DNA of 64,000 nt from Verrucomicrobiota bacterium JB022 (GCA_030673845.1 JAUTCQ010000005.1:1-64000); one strand, 5' to 3'. Positions 17,732 to 27,023 are shown, counted from the first letter of the stretch. The notes: a model not told the origin generated them from the letters alone. Numbers and translations: made by a program.

Positions 17732-19420
17732 TTACGGAGCTGAGTCAGGCGCTGGGTCCATTGCCTTGAAACGCTCCGCCGCTTTCTTGTCCCCCACCTG
17801 CTCAGCGCCCGCCGCCGCTCGCTCCACGGCGGCCTTGCGCATTTGCTGGTGCTGAATGGCCGGAATCGCCAGATCGTAGGCCGCGACCGCCCGGTCATCC
17901 AGCTTCAAGCGGGCGGCGAGGTCGGCATAGGCCAGCCAGTCGAGCGGCCTGATGCCCGTCGTCTTCAGCTTGGCAGGGTCGATCGTCTTGAGGTAGCGGC
18001 GGGCTTCGCCTTCTTCGTTTGCGCGCATGGCCAAGGTGCCGAGAGCGCGGAGCACCATCGGCAGCGGCACGGCCTCGGCTACCCGGCGCCCCAGGCGGTT
18101 CGCATCGCCCGATTCACCCACATTGCGCAGGCGGTTGACCTCGCGCACGAGCACGTAGGCATCCAGCTCATTCCAGTCGCGCTCGCGCTTGGCCTCCACA
18201 GCTGCCACCTGCGCGGCGAGAGGCACCTGAAAGGGTCGGTAAAGCGGGTCGCCAATCGCCACTCCCTGCCAGCTCAGCACCGGGTAGGAATAGTAGGCAG
18301 CATCACCAAAGGTGGCCCCCCGCGCCAAAGCCTCCAGCAAGAGGTCGAAATTATGCGTGTAGGTGAGATAGGGCTCGGAGGTGTTGCCGACGACCGCACT
18401 GGCCCCGCGCTCCAGCAGCGGCCCCACCCACTTGTCCTTCCCACGGATCGATTGGGCGGAAAAGCTGTGCAGGTGGGCGGCAATCGCGCCGGGCGCAAAG
18501 CGAAACCCGGGTTGCTCGAACATGCCCGTGACATTCTGGGCGTACCACCCGAAATAGATCGCGATGGGCGGCATGACCGTACCAAGCGGGATGACTTCGC
18601 GGGCGTCGTTGGCATAAACGGGGTAGTGCAGGTTTTCCGCCACCTTCTGCGCGCCCGTGATCCAGTTGTTGCCCATTTTGAAGCCCCCACCCCGCCCGTC
18701 GCGGTCGAAGGCGCTGCAGCCGATCAGCCCGGCAGACTCAGCAGCGACAGTGCGGCGCAGATTTTCGATCACCACCTCTGGCGACGGGCCGTCGAGCCGG
18801 GTAACACGGAAAAAGGGCTCCGAGCCGTCGAGGAAGCCGGCCTCCTGCTTGAAAAGCGGGTTCGGGATAAAACCGGCAAGTGGCGCCCCGTCGAGCGGCA
18901 TCGTCGCCAGCTCGGAATCGACCGAAGCGCGGGTGACGTCGAGCGGACCGCCCTCGAAGCGCGGGGCGTTGGTGCCGGCGGCATAGCGATTAAAAAACGC
19001 CTTGAGCTGCTCGGGATCGCGGAAATCGCGGTTCTCCCCAATCATGTAAGGCACGCCGTAAACGGGCACCAGGTAGCGGACTTGCGAGCTGACGATCTGG
19101 GCACGCTCGCGACCGTCCTGCGTTACGTCGCCCAGCAACTGGCCCTTGAGCAGTTCCCGCTCCAGCAGTTGCTTGAGGATCGGGTTGTAGATGTTCTGGA
19201 CGAAGCCGGTGCGGTCGATGCTGCCCGTAGCGCGTGTGTTGATCGTGACGATGTTTTCGCCCGGGATACCACGCAGTTGCTGGTAAAACTCCGCGACCTG
19301 GCGCGAGCCGGGCACGGCTTCGTTTACGACCAGGACTGTGCGGACCGCCCAAGGGTGCGTGACCGCTGCAGAGGCGTAGCTGGCGACCAACAAACAGATC
19401 AGGAGGCAAAGGCGCTGCAT
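17732..19420 (-). CDS. TIGR03790 family secreted protein
   Basis: 562 aa. Signal peptide LCLLICLLVASYASA. The body matches the TIGR03790 family, known mainly from planctomycetes, verrucomicrobia and acidobacteria: VLVVNEAVPGSRQVAEFY near the start, VRYLVPVYGVPY, and a late Gly-rich core (GASAVVGNTSEPYL, PVLSWQGVAIGDPLY). The last ~130 residues are helical and TPR-like. The function is unknown. It is divergent from the riboswitch-controlled transporter. Confidence 0.8.
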   Translation of the reverse strand: MQRLCLLICLLVASYASAAVTHPWAVRTVLVVNEAVPGSRQVAEFYQQLRGIPGENIVTINTRATGSIDRTGFVQNIYNPILKQLLERELLKGQLLGDVTQDGRERAQIVSSQVRYLVPVYGVPYMIGENRDFRDPEQLKAFFNRYAAGTNAPRFEGGPLDVTRASVDSELATMPLDGAPLAGFIPNPLFKQEAGFLDGSEPFFRVTRLDGPSPEVVIENLRRTVAAESAGLIGCSAFDRDGRGGGFKMGNNWITGAQKVAENLHYPVYANDAREVIPLGTVMPPIAIYFGWYAQNVTGMFEQPGFRFAPGAIAAHLHSFSAQSIRGKDKWVGPLLERGASAVVGNTSEPYLTYTHNFDLLLEALARGATFGDAAYYSYPVLSWQGVAIGDPLYRPFQVPLAAQVAAVEAKRERDWNELDAYVLVREVNRLRNVGESGDANRLGRRVAEAVPLPMVLRALGTLAMRANEEGEARRYLKTIDPAKLKTTGIRPLDWLAYADLAARLKLDDRAVAAYDLAIPAIQHQQMRKAAVERAAAGAEQVGDKKAAERFKAMDPAPDSAP

Positions 19421-19529
19421 GGTGGAGACGTTAAGAGGCTTGCCTTCCGCTGGCCAGTCGGAACCCCAGATCGCATCTTCGGCTGCCTGATTTTGAATTT
19501 GCCGAACCCGCCGCCAGCCGCCACTCTAG

Positions 19530-19608
19530 GCGCTGGTAATGGAATTTGCCCTCCTCCGCCCGAGGAAAACCGCCCCCGGCCGTGGCCGACGCTGATGATT
19601 CCTACGCG
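19530..19608 (+). promoter_or_regulatory. Fluoride riboswitch (crcB motif)
   Basis: Matches the crcB RNA consensus: GGTAATGGAATTTGCC at the 5' side (P1 strand GGAAT with the flanking GGUA/UGCC pairing), a variable hairpin TCCTC/GAGGA, the invariant AAACCG, a P3 hairpin CGGCC-GT-GGCCG, and the hallmark 3' sequence GCTGATGATTCCTAC, whose ATTCC pairs with GGAAT. Known crcB RNAs sense F- and switch on fluoride exporters. It precedes a CLC-type gene, one of the two classic riboswitch-controlled fluoride exporter families. Confidence 0.87.
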
Positions 19609-19631
19609 AGACTACGCATCTGGAATCATCA
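19593..19631 (+). promoter_or_regulatory. Expression platform of the fluoride riboswitch
   Basis: TGATGATTCC (19593-19602), which belongs to the aptamer's 3' strand, is perfectly complementary over 10 bp to GGAATCATCA (19622-19631). The second arm abuts and includes the A of an ATG. The two folds are mutually exclusive: F--bound aptamer, or a hairpin that hides the ATG of a short leader ORF. No T-run follows, so control is probably at translation. This is inferred from pairing. Confidence 0.65.
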
Positions 19632-19738
19632 TGCCTGTATTTCGAGCCACCCCGCCGACCTGCGCCGCCGCCTCTCGTCGTGAGAGCCGGGCCCAATCGC
19701 TCCTGCCAGCGCCCAAACGCTTTTCCCTGCTGTCATGA
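19631..19738 (+). CDS. Leader ORF coupled to the CLC gene
   Basis: 35 codons starting at the ATG next to the riboswitch switching hairpin. Its TGA shares the ATGA overlap with the CLC start codon at 19735. The peptide (MPVFRATPPTCAAASRRESR, then a basic tail) resembles nothing known. The arrangement suggests translational coupling: fluoride frees this ATG, and ribosomes finishing the leader restart on the transporter. Confidence 0.5.
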   Translation: MPVFRATPPTCAAASRRESRAQSLLPAPKRFSLLS

Positions 19739-21102
19739 GATCGCTGCTCGATCTACGCGGCCACTTGGCCAATGTCCTCCAACTGCTGCGCTGGACGCTG
19801 CTCGTGATCCCGGTGGGGCTGCTTTCGGGGTCGGCCAGCGCCTTCTTTCTCTGGTCGCTGGAACAGGTGACCGCCACCCAGCAGACGCATCGCTGGCTCT
19901 TGCTGCTGCTGCCGGTGGCCGGCATTGCGGTGGGGTTGATTTATACCTGGATCGGCAAATCGGCGGAAGGCGGTAACAACCTGATCCTCGACCGCATCCA
20001 TGAGCCGGGGGGCGGCGTGCCGGTCCGGATGGCCCCGCTGGTCTTGCTGGGCACCATCGCGACGCACCTTTTTGGTGGCTCGGCCGGGCGCGAGGGCACG
20101 GCGGTGCAGATGGGCGGCAGCCTGGCCAGCGCCTTTGGCCGCATCTGCCGTTTTGGGGAAGACAACATGCGGATCCTGCTGCTGGCGGGGGTGGCCGCCG
20201 GCTTTGGCTCGGTCTTCGGCACCCCGCTGACGGGGGCAGTCTTTGCGATGGAGGTGCTGGTGATGGGGCGGGTGCGCTACGACGCGCTGATCCCCGTGCT
20301 GGTGGCCAGCGTGGTGGGAGACTGGACCTGCTCGGCCTGGGGCATCCACCACACGTCCTACCATATCGCGCTGGAAGCGGATTCCCTGCATGCGCATTTC
20401 GATGCCTGGCTGATGGCGAAAATCGTGGTCGCGGCAATCGCTTTCGGGCTCGCGAGCAAGCTGTTTGCGGAGCTGACCCACGGGCTGCAGCAGGTCTTCA
20501 AGCGTATCACCCCCTCGGCTGCACTACGGGGCGGGCTGGGCGGCCTGATCGTGATTGCGCTCACGTTTGCACTGGGGACCTACGATTACCTGGGACTGGG
20601 CGTGCACGCGCAGGATCCCCATGCCGTGACGCTGATTTCCTCGTTCACCCCCGGAGGGGCCGATACGTGGAGCTGGTGGTGGAAGCTGCTCTTTACCGCC
20701 GTGACGCTGGCGGCGGGCTTCAAGGGCGGCGAAGTCACCCCGCTGTTCTTCATCGGGGCAGCCCTGGGCAATACGCTGGCAATCGCTTTCGGCGCGCCGG
20801 TCGATCTTTTTGCCGGGCTGGGCTTTATCGCGGTTTTCGCCGGAGCCACCAACACCCCGCTCGCCTGCACCATCATGGGGATCGAGCTGTTTGGCGGCCA
20901 CTATACCGTGTATTTCGCGCTGGCGTGCTTCGTGGCCTACTTCTTCAGCGGTCACTCAGGCATCTACGCTTCGCAGCGGATCGGCGTTCCGAAGCAGGCT
21001 CATCCCGGCTTGCCGCCGGAGGTGCCGCTGCGCGAGGCCTACCGCTACCACCCTCGACCGCGACGGCAGGACGAAGAACCTAGCGACCCCGCAGGCGATT
21101 GA
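19735..21102 (+). CDS. CLC-type transporter, probable fluoride/H+ antiporter (CLC-F-like)
   Basis: 455 aa. About ten to twelve hydrophobic helices, with the gating-glutamate motif GSAGREGTAVQMGG (around residues 115-128), GTPLTGAVFAMEVL, and a second half with KGGEVTPLFFIGAALGN. The canonical GSGIP chloride motif is not seen near the N-terminus, which fits a fluoride-specific CLC more than a chloride one. The upstream fluoride riboswitch strongly supports F- export. The C-terminal ~45 residues are a charged tail without CBS domains. Whether it is F- selective is inferred from context. Confidence 0.88.
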   Translation: MRSLLDLRGHLANVLQLLRWTLLVIPVGLLSGSASAFFLWSLEQVTATQQTHRWLLLLLPVAGIAVGLIYTWIGKSAEGGNNLILDRIHEPGGGVPVRMAPLVLLGTIATHLFGGSAGREGTAVQMGGSLASAFGRICRFGEDNMRILLLAGVAAGFGSVFGTPLTGAVFAMEVLVMGRVRYDALIPVLVASVVGDWTCSAWGIHHTSYHIALEADSLHAHFDAWLMAKIVVAAIAFGLASKLFAELTHGLQQVFKRITPSAALRGGLGGLIVIALTFALGTYDYLGLGVHAQDPHAVTLISSFTPGGADTWSWWWKLLFTAVTLAAGFKGGEVTPLFFIGAALGNTLAIAFGAPVDLFAGLGFIAVFAGATNTPLACTIMGIELFGGHYTVYFALACFVAYFFSGHSGIYASQRIGVPKQAHPGLPPEVPLREAYRYHPRPRRQDEEPSDPAGD

Positions 21103-22084
21103 GCGTGCGCTGGTAGGTGATCACGCCGTCGGCAATGGCTTCGGCCAGATCCTGGCGGTAGCTGGCGCTGGCGATCTTCGGCCCTTCGCGGGAGCTGGTG
21201 ACGAAGCCGCCTTCGATCAGCATGCCCGGCATGTTCAAGTCGCGCAGCACGGTGAAGCGGGCCCGCTTGACGCCGCGGTCGGTCGCCTTGGTCTTCTCCG
21301 TCATCGCGCGCTGCACGTAATAACCGGCCAGCATGTTCCAGGTGTCGCTGCGGTTGCCGGCATAGGTGCGGCGGTCGCTGGAGTGCAGGCTGCCGCGGCT
21401 GGACGAGGGCATGTTTTGCGCGGTAAAGACGTAAGTCTCCATCCCTTGGACGGAGGAGGAGCCGACGGCGTTGAAGTGGAGGGAGATAAAGAGGTCGGCC
21501 CCCGCGTCGTTGGCTTTACTGGAACGCGTGCTCAAAGGTAGGTAGACATCGCTGTCGCGCGTGAGCACGACGTCGTAGCCTTGGGCGGCCAGCAGCTTTT
21601 GCAGGCGCTTGGCCACATCGAGCACAGCATCTTTTTCGTTGAGCTTGAGGCCGGTGTTCTGCGCTCCCGGGTCTTTGCCGCCGTGCCCGGGGTCGATCAC
21701 GATGCGGTAGAGCTTGGGCACGTCTTTGAAGACCTGGGGCGTGAGCACGGGCTGCAGCGTCTTCTCGTAGTCGACCTCGCTCATGTAGAGGTCGCCCTTG
21801 GAAGGGGCGATGGGCCAGCCGAGGTTGATCGCAGTGCCGTTGAGCGTGAAGTCGCGACGGTTGATGGTGTATTCCATCGTCGTCCACTGGCTCTTCAGGC
21901 GCAGGCGCTCACCTCTTTTCAACCATTGGGCCTCCATACCGAGGCTGCCGCCCACCTCGCTGAGCGAGACGTAGTCGATCCCGTTGATGCGGGCCGTCTT
22001 GACCGCGTGCAGTGCGGGCCCCAGGCAGAGGATAAGGACAGCCAGCCACCAGGCTAGCCAGTTCCGGTCGGGCCGTCGTTGCAT
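21080..22084 (-). CDS. N-acetylmuramoyl-L-alanine amidase
   Basis: About 334 aa. The N-terminal signal/anchor (WLAWWLAVLILCLGPALHA) is followed by a copper-amine-oxidase-like or AMIN-like beta region (about residues 30-110) and an Amidase_3 domain. Zn2+ ligands are in IDPGHGGKDPG and SLHFNA, with a Glu in LNEKDAVLDV, and the catalytic Glu is in MLIEGGFVTS. It cleaves the amide between MurNAc and L-Ala, for cell separation or recycling. It converges on the CLC gene with a 23-bp overlap of 3' ends. The ATG at 22084 sits just before the signal. Confidence 0.92.
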   Translation of the reverse strand: MQRRPDRNWLAWWLAVLILCLGPALHAVKTARINGIDYVSLSEVGGSLGMEAQWLKRGERLRLKSQWTTMEYTINRRDFTLNGTAINLGWPIAPSKGDLYMSEVDYEKTLQPVLTPQVFKDVPKLYRIVIDPGHGGKDPGAQNTGLKLNEKDAVLDVAKRLQKLLAAQGYDVVLTRDSDVYLPLSTRSSKANDAGADLFISLHFNAVGSSSVQGMETYVFTAQNMPSSSRGSLHSSDRRTYAGNRSDTWNMLAGYYVQRAMTEKTKATDRGVKRARFTVLRDLNMPGMLIEGGFVTSSREGPKIASASYRQDLAEAIADGVITYQRTLNRLRGR

Positions 22085-22163
22085 AGCGTCAGAGTGTCTG
22101 AGACGCACGCCGTCGCAAGCAAATCCGTTGAATTTGGGGCTCGAACCCACTGCTGCCCGGGCA

Positions 22164-22190
22164 CAAAAAAGCCCGCCGAGATGGCGGGCT
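22164..22190 (-). terminator. Intrinsic terminator after infC
   Basis: Stem AGCCCGCC/GGCGGGCT with a short loop, followed on the minus strand by six T. It is 42 bp beyond the infC stop. Confidence 0.8.
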
Positions 22191-22231
22191 GAAAGTGAGG
22201 GACGGCAGGCAGCGCCTTGATGGCGGCTGGC

Positions 22232-22900
22232 CTACTGGTTGTTCTCGTTCTCGTCCAGATTATCTTCGTCCTCGTCGTCGTAATCGTCCTCTTCGTCGTG
22301 CTCTTCGTCTTCACGACCGAGCAGCAGGCGGCGCTTGTTGGTGGGCAGGGGCGACATCACCATGTTGATGTGTCGGCCACTTTGCCGGGGCGCCTGGTCG
22401 GGCTGGCCGACGTGCTCGAGGTCTTTGACGGCGCGGCGCACGATCTCGAAACCGAGCTCGGTGTGCTCCATCTCGCGGCCACGGAACATGAGCGAGAGCT
22501 TGAGCTTGCTGCCCTTGTAGAGGAAGTGCTCGGCGCGGCGAAGCTTGGTCATGTAGTCGTGCTCGTCGATGCGGACCCGGAATTTGACTTCCTTGATCTT
22601 GGACGAGCTGGACGCCTTGGCCTTGTTCTCCTTCTGGCGCTTCGAAAGCTCGTACATGTACTTGCCAAAGTCCAGCACCCGGCACACCGGGGGGCGGGCA
22701 TTGGGTGAGATTTCCACCAAATCGAGACCTACGGCCTTGGCCGCTTCCAACGCTTCATCCCGCGTGACCACCCCGATTTGCTTGCCATCGGGGCCAATGA
22801 GGCGCACTTCACGTGCACGAATGCGTTCATTTTTACGGACGGGGGGCTCACTACGGCCGCGACCGCGGCCTCGTCCTTTAGAACCAGGAAAATTCGCCAT
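22232..22900 (-). CDS. infC: Translation initiation factor IF-3
   Basis: 222 aa. The N-domain (about residues 22-95: RKNERIRAREVRLIGPDGKQ, VEISPNARPPVCRVLDFGKY) and C-domain (about 100-190: KEVKFRVRIDEHDYMTK, RGREMEHTELG) match IF-3. It differs from the standard ~175 aa by an Arg/Gly-rich N-terminus and a C-terminal tail of about 30 residues that is almost purely acidic (DEEDDYDDEDEDN). rpmI and rplT, its usual partners, are not downstream; a terminator follows instead. Confidence 0.95.
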   Translation of the reverse strand: MANFPGSKGRGRGRGRSEPPVRKNERIRAREVRLIGPDGKQIGVVTRDEALEAAKAVGLDLVEISPNARPPVCRVLDFGKYMYELSKRQKENKAKASSSSKIKEVKFRVRIDEHDYMTKLRRAEHFLYKGSKLKLSLMFRGREMEHTELGFEIVRRAVKDLEHVGQPDQAPRQSGRHINMVMSPLPTNKRRLLLGREDEEHDEEDDYDDEDEDNLDENENNQ

Positions 22901-23036
22901 GTATGCTGTTTAGGGGTGTCTCTCGGTGGGATGCGGCGGCCACATTACCGCCAGGTTCGTTACATATGTGGTCAGAGAGTGAGAAATTAGGCAATATGAG
23001 GCAGAACTCAACCCATTTCGCGTAAAAACCTCCACT

Positions 23037-24479
23037 TCAACGAGCCCCTCGCCCGCTGAGCACCACCGGGACGGTCCGGGCCAGGATCCGGAAATCGAGC
23101 GCGAGGCTCCAGCCGTCGATGTATTCGAGGTCGAGGCGCACCCATTCGGCGAAGTCTTCGAGGTCGGCCCGGCCCGAGACCTGCCAGAGGCCGGTGAGCC
23201 CGGGGAGCACGCTGTAGCGGCGGTGGTCGCGCGGCAAAGGCATAGCCGACGTCTCGGCCAAGGGGAGTGGGCGCGGGCCCACGAGGCTCATGTGGCCCTG
23301 CAGCACGTTCCAGAGCTGCGGCAGCTCGTCGATACTGAAGCGGCGCAGCCAGCGGCCTACGGGGGTGATGCGGGCGTCGCGGCGGCTCTTGTAGACGGGT
23401 CCGCGCAGCTCGTTGGGCATTTCGCCGCGCCGGCTCTCCGCATCCACATACATGGTGCGGAACTTCCAGATCGCGAAGGCCCGCCCGCGCCAGCCCGTGC
23501 GCATCTGTTTATAGAGCACGGGGCCGGGAGAGCTGAAGCACACCGCCATGGCGGCCAGCAACATCACCGGGGCAAAGGCGAGCAGGAGCAGCGTCGCCAC
23601 CGTCACATCGAGGCTGCGCTTGAGGGCGAGCTGAGCCTCATACTGGCGGTTGGTGCTGAAGACGACCACCGGGCGCCCCCCGAATTCGTCCATCTCCGCC
23701 TGCGCTTTTTGCGGCAGGGGGAAGGCGGTGAAATACCACACCTCCACGCCCTGCTCCTCCGCCACCGCGAGCACTTGCTGCTCGAAGGCGTTGTGGCCGC
23801 TCTGGTGGAGAAAAACCAGCTGGTAGCGCCCGGAGCGCAAGGCCGGCCCGAGTTCGTCGAAGCCGTTGACCACCGGCAAATCGTCGTGCTCCCCCACCCC
23901 GCCCAGCGGCAGCACCCCGGCAATACGGACGGTGCGCAGGTGCCGCGCCTGGAACTCCTGCCGCCGCCGGGCCACGGCATCACCCGCACAAACGAGCAGC
24001 GCCTGCAGCGGGTGGCGCCGGCAAAAACGGTCCATCACATAATGGCGGAACAGGAACTCCTTCAGCAGCAGATAAAGCCAGAACGAGCCTGCAAAGAGAA
24101 ACAGCAGCGAGCGGTTGAGCCCTTCGTAGCCGATGGTGTAGAGCAGCAGCACGGCGAGCCCTACCCCGATGGCCACCGCGCGCGTGGCGATCCAGGCCAC
24201 CCGACGGCGAGAGGCAAACAAGTCGAGCCGGTAAAAGCCGTTGAGCCGCAGCGCCAGCAGGAGGCTGCAGAGGATCAGCCCAAACCACCAGCCCTCGCGC
24301 AGGAGGTGGTCCACCGTCTGGATATGAAACGGATAGCCGGTAACGCGGGAGAGCAGCCGCTGCAGCGCAGGCCCGAAGGCGTCGAGCGCATGATAGGTCG
24401 TGGCCAGCAGCGCGCTGCCGCCGACAATGTCGACCGCGAAACTGGTATTAGCGAGAACCTGGCGATGACGACCGCGCAT
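23037..24479 (-). CDS. Polyprenyl glycosylphosphotransferase (exopolysaccharide initiation)
   Basis: 480 aa. Four to five N-terminal transmembrane helices, a CoA-binding-like middle region, another helix (about residues 290-315), and a C-terminal bacterial sugar transferase domain: [46 protein letters not shown] and [14 protein letters not shown]. Such WbaP/WcaJ-like enzymes put the first sugar-1-phosphate on undecaprenyl phosphate. It stands alone here without other EPS genes. The PEP-CTERM protein elsewhere in this half fits an EPS producer. Confidence 0.93.
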   Translation of the reverse strand: MRGRHRQVLANTSFAVDIVGGSALLATTYHALDAFGPALQRLLSRVTGYPFHIQTVDHLLREGWWFGLILCSLLLALRLNGFYRLDLFASRRRVAWIATRAVAIGVGLAVLLLYTIGYEGLNRSLLFLFAGSFWLYLLLKEFLFRHYVMDRFCRRHPLQALLVCAGDAVARRRQEFQARHLRTVRIAGVLPLGGVGEHDDLPVVNGFDELGPALRSGRYQLVFLHQSGHNAFEQQVLAVAEEQGVEVWYFTAFPLPQKAQAEMDEFGGRPVVVFSTNRQYEAQLALKRSLDVTVATLLLLAFAPVMLLAAMAVCFSSPGPVLYKQMRTGWRGRAFAIWKFRTMYVDAESRRGEMPNELRGPVYKSRRDARITPVGRWLRRFSIDELPQLWNVLQGHMSLVGPRPLPLAETSAMPLPRDHRRYSVLPGLTGLWQVSGRADLEDFAEWVRLDLEYIDGWSLALDFRILARTVPVVLSGRGAR

Positions 24480-24509
24480 GGAGACAGACCGAGACCGGTC
24501 TGCCCTAGG

Positions 24510-24881
24510 CTAGACGGCGAAGCTCTCGCCGCAAGAACAACTCGCCTTGGCGTTGGGGTTCTGAAACTTGAAACCGCCGGCCACCAGGGCGCTGGAATAG
24601 TCGAGCGTCATCCCGCGCAGGTAGAGCGCGCTCTTGCTGTCGACCACCACACGCTCGCCAAAGCCCTCGATCACGATGTCGCCCGCCTTGGGCTCGGCAA
24701 TGAAGCGCAGCTTGTAAGACAGGCCGTTGCAGCCGCCACCGGTGATCTTGACCCGCAGCAGGTCGCCCTTTTGCTCGCGCTGGCGCAGCTTGCCGATCTG
24801 GCCCGCCGCCGCTTCAGTCAATTTGATCAGCCGTTCGTCGCCCACCCGCACGCCTTCGGGGTATGCCTTTACATCTGCCAT
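24510..24881 (-). CDS. HesB/IscA-type iron-sulfur carrier
   Basis: About 123 aa. A-type Fe-S carrier with all three conserved cysteines: GGGCNGLSY and the C-terminal CSCGESF. It delivers Fe-S clusters to apoproteins; IscA, SufA and ErpA cannot be told apart on sequence alone. The start at 24881 ([10 protein letters not shown]) is preferred; the frame opens 12 codons earlier. No isc or suf genes are adjacent. Confidence 0.93.
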   Translation of the reverse strand: MADVKAYPEGVRVGDERLIKLTEAAAGQIGKLRQREQKGDLLRVKITGGGCNGLSYKLRFIAEPKAGDIVIEGFGERVVVDSKSALYLRGMTLDYSSALVAGGFKFQNPNAKASCSCGESFAV

Positions 24882-25010
24882 GCGGGCAAGATACGGTATG
24901 GCCGGGAAGGAAATCAAGGGCGCCCCTGCTTCCTGCAGATATTTTTTGGAAAAAACTTGCGCCCCCTCCGCAATTCATCTTTTTCTAATCGCTTTTCCGA
25001 AGACTTTTAC

Positions 25011-25325
25011 ATGAAAGCCACGATCAAAACCCAAGGCCGGCAGTTCACGGTGAACGAAGGTGACGTCCTGTTCGTCAACCGCTACCCGGAAACGAATGCT
25101 GGCGACACCGTCACGATCAACGACGTGTTGGCCGTAGGTGAGGGTGCCGATACGCGTTTTGGCACGCCTGTGCTCGAAGGCGCCAGCGTCACCGCCAAGA
25201 TCCTCGAAAACAAGCGCGGCGCCAAGGTGATCATCAAGAAGAAGAAGCGTCGCCACGGCTACCGCCGCACGCGCGGTCATCGCCAGGAACTCTCGGTGAT
25301 CCGCATCGAATCCATCACTGCCTAA
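25011..25325 (+). CDS. rplU: Ribosomal protein bL21
   Basis: 104 aa. Begins [18 protein letters not shown] and carries the family signature [20 protein letters not shown]. It is followed 22 bp later by rpmA, the usual operon partner. The ATG at 25011 follows a T-rich leader. The next expected gene (obg) is not present; a terminator follows rpmA. Confidence 0.97.
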   Translation: MKATIKTQGRQFTVNEGDVLFVNRYPETNAGDTVTINDVLAVGEGADTRFGTPVLEGASVTAKILENKRGAKVIIKKKKRRHGYRRTRGHRQELSVIRIESITA

Positions 25326-25347
25326 CCCCCCTTAATACTTTTTCGTC

Positions 25348-25617
25348 ATGGCACACAAGAAGGGTCAAAGTAGCTCCAAGAACGGCCGCGACAGCAAGGC
25401 CAAGCGCCTCGGCGTGAAGCGTTACGACGGTCAGGAAGTCCTTGCGGGCACCATCCTCATCCGTCAGCGTGGCACCAAGTTCCACCCCGGCGCGAACGTC
25501 GGCCAAGGCCGCGACCACACCCTCTTCTCCCTGGTCGATGGCCGCGTGAAGTGGGATGCCGAGCACCGCAAGGTCGCCGTCATCGAAGCTCCGGTCGCCG
25601 AGCTCGTCGAAGCCTAA
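25348..25617 (+). CDS. rpmA: Ribosomal protein bL27
   Basis: 89 aa. [20 protein letters not shown] at the N-terminus and [15 protein letters not shown] are the bL27 signature. The N-terminal tail reaches the peptidyl transferase centre. It has no cleavable N-terminal extension, unlike Firmicutes. Second gene of the rplU-rpmA operon. Confidence 0.97.
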   Translation: MAHKKGQSSSKNGRDSKAKRLGVKRYDGQEVLAGTILIRQRGTKFHPGANVGQGRDHTLFSLVDGRVKWDAEHRKVAVIEAPVAELVEA

Positions 25618-25644
25618 GCGTTTTTACGCCCCGTTCACTTTCCC

Positions 25645-25679
25645 AACCGGCTCCCTTTCGAGGGTGCCGGTTTTTTTTG
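25645..25679 (+). terminator. Intrinsic terminator after rpmA
   Basis: Stem AACCGGCTCCCT/AGGGTGCCGGTT (one mismatch) closed by a stable TTCG loop, followed by a run of eight T. Confidence 0.88.
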
Positions 25680-25761
25680 TTTAGAGGTGCAAGTCGGCTA
25701 ACTTAACTAACTTACGTTGCCCGAACTTGACCGAATTGGCTTAGCTTGATACCGTGCTAGC

Positions 25762-26085
25762 GTGGATGAGCTAAGACTGGCAGAGCTGAAGCGACAACGC
25801 GAACTGGTGCGCGAGCACCTTGAGTGGCTCGATGCCACCATTGCCGCCGCCGAAGATGCGCCCACCGCACCCGCTACGCAGAGGGTAACGCCAGCAGTCG
25901 AACAAGTGCCCCCCAAGCCAAAACCGGAGGCGACTCACGAGCCTTACCTGCTCTCGCGCGAAGCATCACAGGCACAGGAAGTGGCTTCGACCTGGCAGGC
26001 CGGGTGCGTTATGGCCGCAGTACTCGCGACCTTGCTTTTCATCGGCGTGTTTTTCTGGCCGCTGCCACAGTTGATCTACCGGTAA
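25762..26085 (+). CDS. Small tail-anchored protein with N-terminal coiled coil
   Basis: 107 aa from a GTG start (25762). The first ~35 residues are strongly helical and charged (ELKRQRELVREHLEWLD), a short coiled coil. A Pro/Ala-rich linker follows, then one C-terminal transmembrane helix (VMAAVLATLLFIGVFFWPL). I do not recognise the family. Its last bases overlap the 3' end of the hydrolase gene on the other strand. Confidence 0.55.
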   Translation: MDELRLAELKRQRELVREHLEWLDATIAAAEDAPTAPATQRVTPAVEQVPPKPKPEATHEPYLLSREASQAQEVASTWQAGCVMAAVLATLLFIGVFFWPLPQLIYR

Positions 26086-27020
26086 GGCGTCACGCCCGGG
26101 CGCTCGTCGGCTTCCACAAAGCTGCGCACGCGCTCGAGCACTTCAGAGGCCTTGTCTTCCAACACGTAGTGGCCGGCGTCGGCCCAATACTGCGTCGGCG
26201 CGCGCGGGAAGCGGCGGCACCACTCGTCGTAAAACCCATCGTGGAAGCACCAGTCTTGCCCACCCCACAGAATCTGCAGGTCGCTACGGCTGAGAAATTC
26301 CAGCCCCTGCTCGATGCGCTGCAAGTCTGGCCGCGACGGGTGGTCGGCCTCCAGCGGGATGTCTTGCACAAAGCGGTGGATCGCCACGCGGTCGTGCCAG
26401 TTGCGATAGGGGAAAAGGTAACCGCGCTTCACCTGCTCGGCCAGCGGCTGGACGGTCGTCATAAACGTCGCCGGCCAAGCGAAGCCATTCAAGCCGCGCA
26501 CCAGCGGACCGCCCCAGAAGGGGTGGCGACAAAGCGCGATGCGGCGCGGGATCGACGGAAGGTGAAAGGCAGCGGTGTTGAGCACCGTGATACGCCCCAC
26601 CCTGTCCGGGTGCCGCGTGGCAAAGCCCATCCCGATGGCGCCGCCCCAGTCGTGCACCACAAGGTGCACGCGGTCGAGGCGGAGGTGGTCGACCAACTCC
26701 TCCACGTGCTGGATGTGCGCGTCGAGCCGGTAATTGAAGTCCTGCGGCTTGTCGGAGAAGCCGCAGCCCAAATGGTCGGGCACGATACAGCGAAACTGGT
26801 CGCGCAGGCCCAGCACGAGGTTGCGGTAGTAAAACGACCAGGTGGGGTTGCCATGCAGCATCAGGATCGGCGGGCCGGAGCCCTCGTCCACATAATGCAG
26901 GCAATGCCCGTTGGTCAGCAGGTACAGCTTACCGTCGAAGGGATAAAGGGCTCGGATCGAGACCGGCAGGGCGTCGGCACGGATCGGCTCCAAATGGGTG
27001 ACATCTTCAGGCGGTAGCAT
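26076..27020 (-). CDS. oleB: OleB-like alpha/beta hydrolase (haloalkane dehalogenase family)
   Basis: 314 aa. The haloalkane-dehalogenase-type signature LMLHGNPTWSFYYR gives the oxyanion/halide site, and the nucleophile Asp lies in VVHDWGGAIG. An Asp in LWGGQDWCF and a His in DAGHYVLED complete the likely triad. In ole clusters this family (OleB) is a beta-lactone decarboxylase making cis-olefins. It lies 3 bp downstream of an oleA gene and is the last gene of a tight four-gene operon. A stand-alone haloalkane dehalogenase role cannot be excluded without the context. Confidence 0.82.
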   Translation of the reverse strand: MLPPEDVTHLEPIRADALPVSIRALYPFDGKLYLLTNGHCLHYVDEGSGPPILMLHGNPTWSFYYRNLVLGLRDQFRCIVPDHLGCGFSDKPQDFNYRLDAHIQHVEELVDHLRLDRVHLVVHDWGGAIGMGFATRHPDRVGRITVLNTAAFHLPSIPRRIALCRHPFWGGPLVRGLNGFAWPATFMTTVQPLAEQVKRGYLFPYRNWHDRVAIHRFVQDIPLEADHPSRPDLQRIEQGLEFLSRSDLQILWGGQDWCFHDGFYDEWCRRFPRAPTQYWADAGHYVLEDKASEVLERVRSFVEADERPGVTPYR

Positions 27021-27023
27021 GTT

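Noticed and set aside
17843-19738. 631-codon open frame on the plus strand
   Set aside because: It is the shadow of the TIGR03790 gene. Only its last 35 codons, from the ATG at 19631, are kept as the leader ORF.
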